The position numbers and the translations under genes were made by a program. From positions 1 through 7,708 of the forward strand of contig CAZIMF010000041.1 of the NCBI GenBank assembly GCA_964540445.1: a stretch of DNA of 7,708 nt, read 5' to 3'. Positions 5,005 to 7,708 of this stretch are shown here, in pieces. Under the pieces are notes generated by a model that saw nothing but the letters and a program-made list of their open reading frames with translations, was not told the origin of the DNA and did not search any database. The stretch comes from JALQXV01 sp964540445 (GTDB taxonomy: Bacteria > Patescibacteriota > Saccharimonadia > Saccharimonadales > 2-12-FULL-41-12). The first letter of the stretch is position 1. Each line of letters begins with the position of its first letter.

Positions 5005-6460
5005 GCTAGCATTAGTTGTAGTTCTCGGTTTAATGCTTGGTTCGCCAGTCGGGGCAGACTCACTCGCCAGTTCATTGCTTATTTACCAGCTGCAAACCGG
5101 TGCGCCCAGTTCGGCCAGCCAAGAATACATAGCTATTTATAATAATACCAATCAACCAGTCGAGGTAACTAACTGGTGTATTACCTATGCCAGTTCCAGT
5201 GATGTAACTCAATCACAACTTGGGTGCCTAAAGCCAACCAGCAGTACCTCAAAATTATATCTGCCGGCACACCAGTCATTTCTGCTGGCAACCTCAGAGT
5301 TTGTGCAAGCTCACGTTGGCTTTACGCCAGACATAGTTTTTACGCCTGGCATTGCCGGCACCTCAGGCCACATTAAGCTGCTTGATTCTACTAAAAATTT
5401 AGTTGATGCAGTGGGCTGGGGAACGGCTGTGCATCCTGAAGGTTCAGCAGTTATTGCCCCCGTCGCCGGCAAAATACTGCAGCGGCACAGTACTTCAAAC
5501 GTTCTGCAAGATCTAGGCAATAACGCTACCGATTTTTATCAGACAGATTTGTCTTTACCGCTTGGCGGGAGTACTTATGAAGAATCTGTGCAGCTCATCG
5601 ATAGCCCAATGCCGATACTATCCGAGATTATGCCCGACGCTGCGGGGGCAGATGCCGGTAAAGAATTCATTGAACTCTATAATCCAAACAATACAGCCAT
5701 TGATCTGAGCGGCTATGCTCTGGCGCTCGGTCCAAGTTTTACCAAACTATATTCACTACCAGGTGTCATACTCCAGCCACAAAGCTACCTATCTTTTAGT
5801 GATACCGAAACTGGAGTGACACTGCCTAATACTAGCGCAACAGTTAGACTTATAAGCCCTAATACTACAACCGCCAGCGAAGTTAGCTACACAGACCTAG
5901 AAGAAGACACATCTCTTGCCTACATAGACACTAGTTGGCAGGTAACTTATCAGCCAACGCCGGGCTCTACAAATATAGCAGTTACCACAAAGCCATGCCC
6001 AGAGGGTGAGGTCAGAAGTTCCGAAAGTGGACAGTGCAAAACCGTTAGCTTGGCAGCCAGTGTATTGCCCTGCAAGGCAGATCAGACACGCAATCTAGAA
6101 ACTGGGCGCTGTAAAAACATAGCTACGGCTGCAACTACTTCTGCTGCTTGTAAGATCGGCCAAGAAAAAAATCCCGAAACAAATCGGTGCCGCACTATCG
6201 TAGTTCCGGCTGCAGCAAAACCGTGCCCTGCAGGCCAAGAACGAAACACCGAGACTGGCCGTTGCAGAAAAATTACTGATCTCGCAGCCACGGGCACAAA
6301 CAGCGTAAAAGATGTGCCGAGCGCTTTGGTTACAAATAACGTTAAATGGTGGATAGCAGGAGCGGCAGTAGTTGGAACGATCGGATACGGATTATACGAA
6401 TGGCGTCACGAAGTGTTTAACCTCAGTGCAAACCTAAAAAGCAAACTTGCTCCAAGTTAA
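4964..6460 (+). CDS. Lamin-tail-domain surface protein with four Cys-pair repeats and C-terminal anchor
   Basis: This 498-residue protein is probably exported. A signal-type N-terminus (basic, then LALVVVLGLMLGSPVG at about 15-30, possible cleavage near Ala31) precedes two immunoglobulin-like lamin tail domains (LTDs). The first spans about 37-155 (EYIAIYNNTN, Cys72 and Cys88). The second spans about 216-335 (LSEIMPDAAG, EFIELYNPNN, IDLSGYAL). Four tandem repeats with the pattern C-x12-C follow (345/358, 370/383, 396/409, 421/434), then one membrane helix (461-480) and a short basic tail. Bacterial LTDs are often found with secreted nucleases and ComEC-type proteins, and a role in binding DNA or other surface ligands is inferred. 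GGAGG at 4952-4956, 7 nt before the ATG and inside comEC, fixes the start and implies translational coupling. The ectodomain would face outward with the C-terminus inside. Domain calls are good and function inferred. Confidence 0.85.
   Translation: MIFATPIRRTIHIKLALVVVLGLMLGSPVGADSLASSLLIYQLQTGAPSSASQEYIAIYNNTNQPVEVTNWCITYASSSDVTQSQLGCLKPTSSTSKLYLPAHQSFLLATSEFVQAHVGFTPDIVFTPGIAGTSGHIKLLDSTKNLVDAVGWGTAVHPEGSAVIAPVAGKILQRHSTSNVLQDLGNNATDFYQTDLSLPLGGSTYEESVQLIDSPMPILSEIMPDAAGADAGKEFIELYNPNNTAIDLSGYALALGPSFTKLYSLPGVILQPQSYLSFSDTETGVTLPNTSATVRLISPNTTTASEVSYTDLEEDTSLAYIDTSWQVTYQPTPGSTNIAVTTKPCPEGEVRSSESGQCKTVSLAASVLPCKADQTRNLETGRCKNIATAATTSAACKIGQEKNPETNRCRTIVVPAAAKPCPAGQERNTETGRCRKITDLAATGTNSVKDVPSALVTNNVKWWIAGAAVVGTIGYGLYEWRHEVFNLSANLKSKLAPS
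5990..6274 (+). repeat. Four tandem coding repeats, C-x12-C (consensus CPxGQERNxETGRC)
   Basis: Within the lamin-tail protein four units recur every 25-26 residues. Their cores are CPEGEVRSSESGQC, CKADQTRNLETGRC, CKIGQEKNPETNRC and CPAGQERNTETGRC, separated by Ala/Thr/Val-rich spacers. Each has exactly 12 residues between its cysteines and a conserved polar core ending G/N-R/Q-C followed by Lys or Arg. Each unit probably closes one disulfide, making a stalk of small knots between the LTDs and the membrane helix. DNA-level divergence between units indicates old duplications under protein-level selection. Confidence 0.85.
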
Positions 6461-6470
6461 AGCAGGCGCT

Positions 6471-6499
6471 TAGACATTTATTATGCTAACGGCTATAAT
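6471..6499 (+). promoter_or_regulatory. Sigma70-type promoter of the last gene
   Basis: TAGACA (6471-6476, one mismatch to TTGACA) and a perfect TATAAT (6494-6499) are separated by 17 bp, the best promoter in the window. Predicted +1 is about 6506. The ATG at 6507 would then be leaderless, while the in-frame ATG at 6522 would have a 15-16 nt leader with AGAGG at 6513-6517. Confidence 0.7.
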
Positions 6500-6506
6500 A
6501 AAGTAA

Positions 6507-6881
6507 ATGACCAGAGGAAATATGAACGCTACTACTATCGGGAGAGATCCAGGGCTGATACACGCTGGGGTACTTGGGAATGAAGCTGCAGCACAGGCTA
6601 GTCGAGAGCAAGTTGACAGAGTTGCCGAAGGAGTAGTTGCGTCATCCCTCTTTGCAAGACATGCCGATACAGTAGTAACCATAAGAGGTGTAACGGGTAC
6701 ACTCAGTGCTCTCGGGAGTTTATGCCCAAAAGATCTAACCCAAGAGGCTCCAGAAGCAATTCATGAATGGACGGTTGGCGTCCTTACAGAGTCAGGCTAT
6801 GAACTGACAGACGAGGATAAAACCTTTATTCCTTTAGCTGCTGAACCTGAAGATATACCAAGCGCCCAAAAAAAAAATTAG
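6507..6881 (+). CDS. Unrecognised protein, 5' part, frame ends at an A10 run
   Basis: I do not recognise this 124-codon ORF. It has no signal peptide or membrane segment. It begins with a mixed-composition, probably helical stretch (EAAAQASREQVDRVAEGVVA), then a hydrophobic-alternating part, and becomes acidic (EPEDIP) before ending CAA-AAA-AAA-AAT-TAG. The codons before the stop are a run of ten A (6868-6877). The -1 frame is open from 6851 to the end of the window, so this is most likely the N-terminal part of a longer protein. Two in-frame starts are possible: 6507 (leaderless, 7 nt from the TATAAT) and 6522 (AGAGG 4 nt upstream). The gene follows the lamin-tail gene after 46 bp but has its own strong promoter, so it need not belong to the uptake cassette. 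Confidence 0.65.
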   Translation: MTRGNMNATTIGRDPGLIHAGVLGNEAAAQASREQVDRVAEGVVASSLFARHADTVVTIRGVTGTLSALGSLCPKDLTQEAPEAIHEWTVGVLTESGYELTDEDKTFIPLAAEPEDIPSAQKKN

Positions 6882-7708
6882 TTTCGGAATCTGAAAAGCG
6901 GCAACAAGAAGCCGAGAATACCCCTAAGATAAAAGCAACTCCTGTTGACCAAAATAAGCCTGCTTTCGCTATTAAAAAAAGTGTAGCCCAGCCGCAGCCG
7001 CCGGCGCAGGTAACAGACTTAGAAGCGACGATAATACAGAATGCGCAGCTTAATCGGGTTGTGACTGCAGCAGAAGCAGCGCCGCCAGGTACTGCAATTA
7101 TAGAAACTTCACCACATAAAGCAGCGCTTGAGCATGCAATTCGAGATCAAAAAAGTAATAAAGCACCACAGCAAAATCTAATAAAATCTAAGATCGTAAC
7201 AACTCAGCCTAAAAATTCTCCCAATGTGGAACAACCTGTCGCAATGTTGACGGCGAGGGAAACGTCATTATTACAAACAGCAGATGCCCGAAGTACAAAA
7301 ATGATACGTAAGCGGATAGTGGTAACTCCAAAAGAGCCAGCAGCCCACATTCATGAATCTGCAGCTAAAATTAAAGCAACCTTGTCGCGGGCGCTAGCAG
7401 TACCTGCTTCTGAAGCTGTTGATTGGTCTAACGCGGCGGCGGAAGTACCGCCTGCACTCGTTTTAGACGATAAAAACAAATTTGCAGAGGATGGTAGAAT
7501 TGATCATTTGGATTTTGCCGAAACCGGCAGTGATGCACTATTTGAAAATGAAGAGCAGGGTAGTTCGCTAATCTCCTATCCTGAAGGTGATTTATTAGTT
7601 TTGGGCAGACAAGAGATTGGTCTTTTTGAAGTACCAAGCGTGGATGCAGAAGAAGATACTGCAGCTAACGCGCAGCCTACTTTACAAGAAACCATGGCAG
7701 ACTATGCA
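6878..7708 (+). CDS. Continuation of the split gene in the -1 frame, partial at window end
   Basis: From TTA at 6878 the -1 frame runs 277 codons with no stop to the last base of the window, far longer than chance allows. It has no ATG, GTG or TTG until GTG 7061, and no ATG until 7244, so it lacks its own start near its beginning. It must depend on the upstream ORF or on a sequence error. Reading AAA once more at 6875-6877 joins it seamlessly to the upstream product. The encoded segment is hydrophilic and low in complexity: first rich in Lys, Gln, Ala, Pro and Thr (for example SVAQPQPPAQ), then strongly acidic from about 7400 (VLDDKNKFAEDGRIDHLDF, later VDAEEDTAANAQ). No membrane helix or recognised domain is present. 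It looks like a disordered linker leading to a domain beyond the window. Confidence 0.6.

Noticed and set aside
5990..6274. Regular spacing read as a CRISPR-like array
   Set aside because: The units are in-frame coding repeats with diverged DNA and conserved cysteines, with no identical direct repeats or unrelated spacers.
6444..6458. Inverted repeat AACTTG-CTC-CAAGTT at the end of the lamin-tail gene, as a terminator
   Set aside because: The stem is short and AT-rich, lies within the coding end, and is followed by AAAGCAGG rather than a T-run.
1..7708. Alternative genetic code with TGA read as Gly
   Set aside because: Two well-supported genes end at TGA (7-9 minus, 2056-2058), and reading through them gives no sensible extension.

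Overview
The window most resembles a Patescibacteria (CPR) genome, probably Candidatus Saccharibacteria (TM7). This rests on recognising the protein types together: a short DivIC-like protein, a secreted DUF1524-type nuclease, a ComEC without a nuclease domain, and a lamin-tail surface protein with Cys-pair repeats. No marker gene settles the taxonomy. TGA ends the genes at 7-9 (minus) and 2056-2058, so the SR1/Gracilibacteria code (TGA = Gly) does not apply. Base composition looks moderate, and genes are tightly packed and often overlap.

Layout. A short degenerate HAD-like gene lies on the minus strand at 7-306. A plus-strand operon follows: a 2-hydroxyacid-dehydrogenase-like protein (518-1447) that has lost two of three catalytic residues, a cyclase/kynurenine-formamidase-type hydrolase with an intact metal site (1450-2058), and a 17-codon ORF (2055-2108) that overlaps it by GTGA and has a strong Shine-Dalgarno. 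A CAT-anticodon tRNA is on the minus strand (2182-2257), sharing a short intergenic region with a divergent DivIC/FtsB-like gene (2333-2776).

A plus-strand run follows: a membrane-anchored, disulfide-rich HNH/DUF1524 nuclease (2816-3520), comEC (3556-5004) and a lamin-tail-domain protein (4964-6460) with four Cys-pair repeats and a C-terminal membrane anchor. Together they look like a DNA-uptake module: an extracytoplasmic nuclease, the inner-membrane channel and a surface adhesin-like protein. The last gene (from 6507 or 6522) is unrecognised. It is split at a run of ten A (6868-6877): its frame ends there, while the -1 frame stays open for at least 277 more codons to the window edge.

Transcription and translation signals. 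At four starts a plausible -10 hexamer sits 6-7 nt before the start codon (HAD, HNH, comEC, last gene), which predicts leaderless mRNAs. Genes inside operons instead carry good Shine-Dalgarno sequences. No convincing intrinsic terminator was seen. The strongest leads are the A10 frame switch, the pseudo-dehydrogenase paired with an intact hydrolase, and the HNH-ComEC-lamin-tail cassette.
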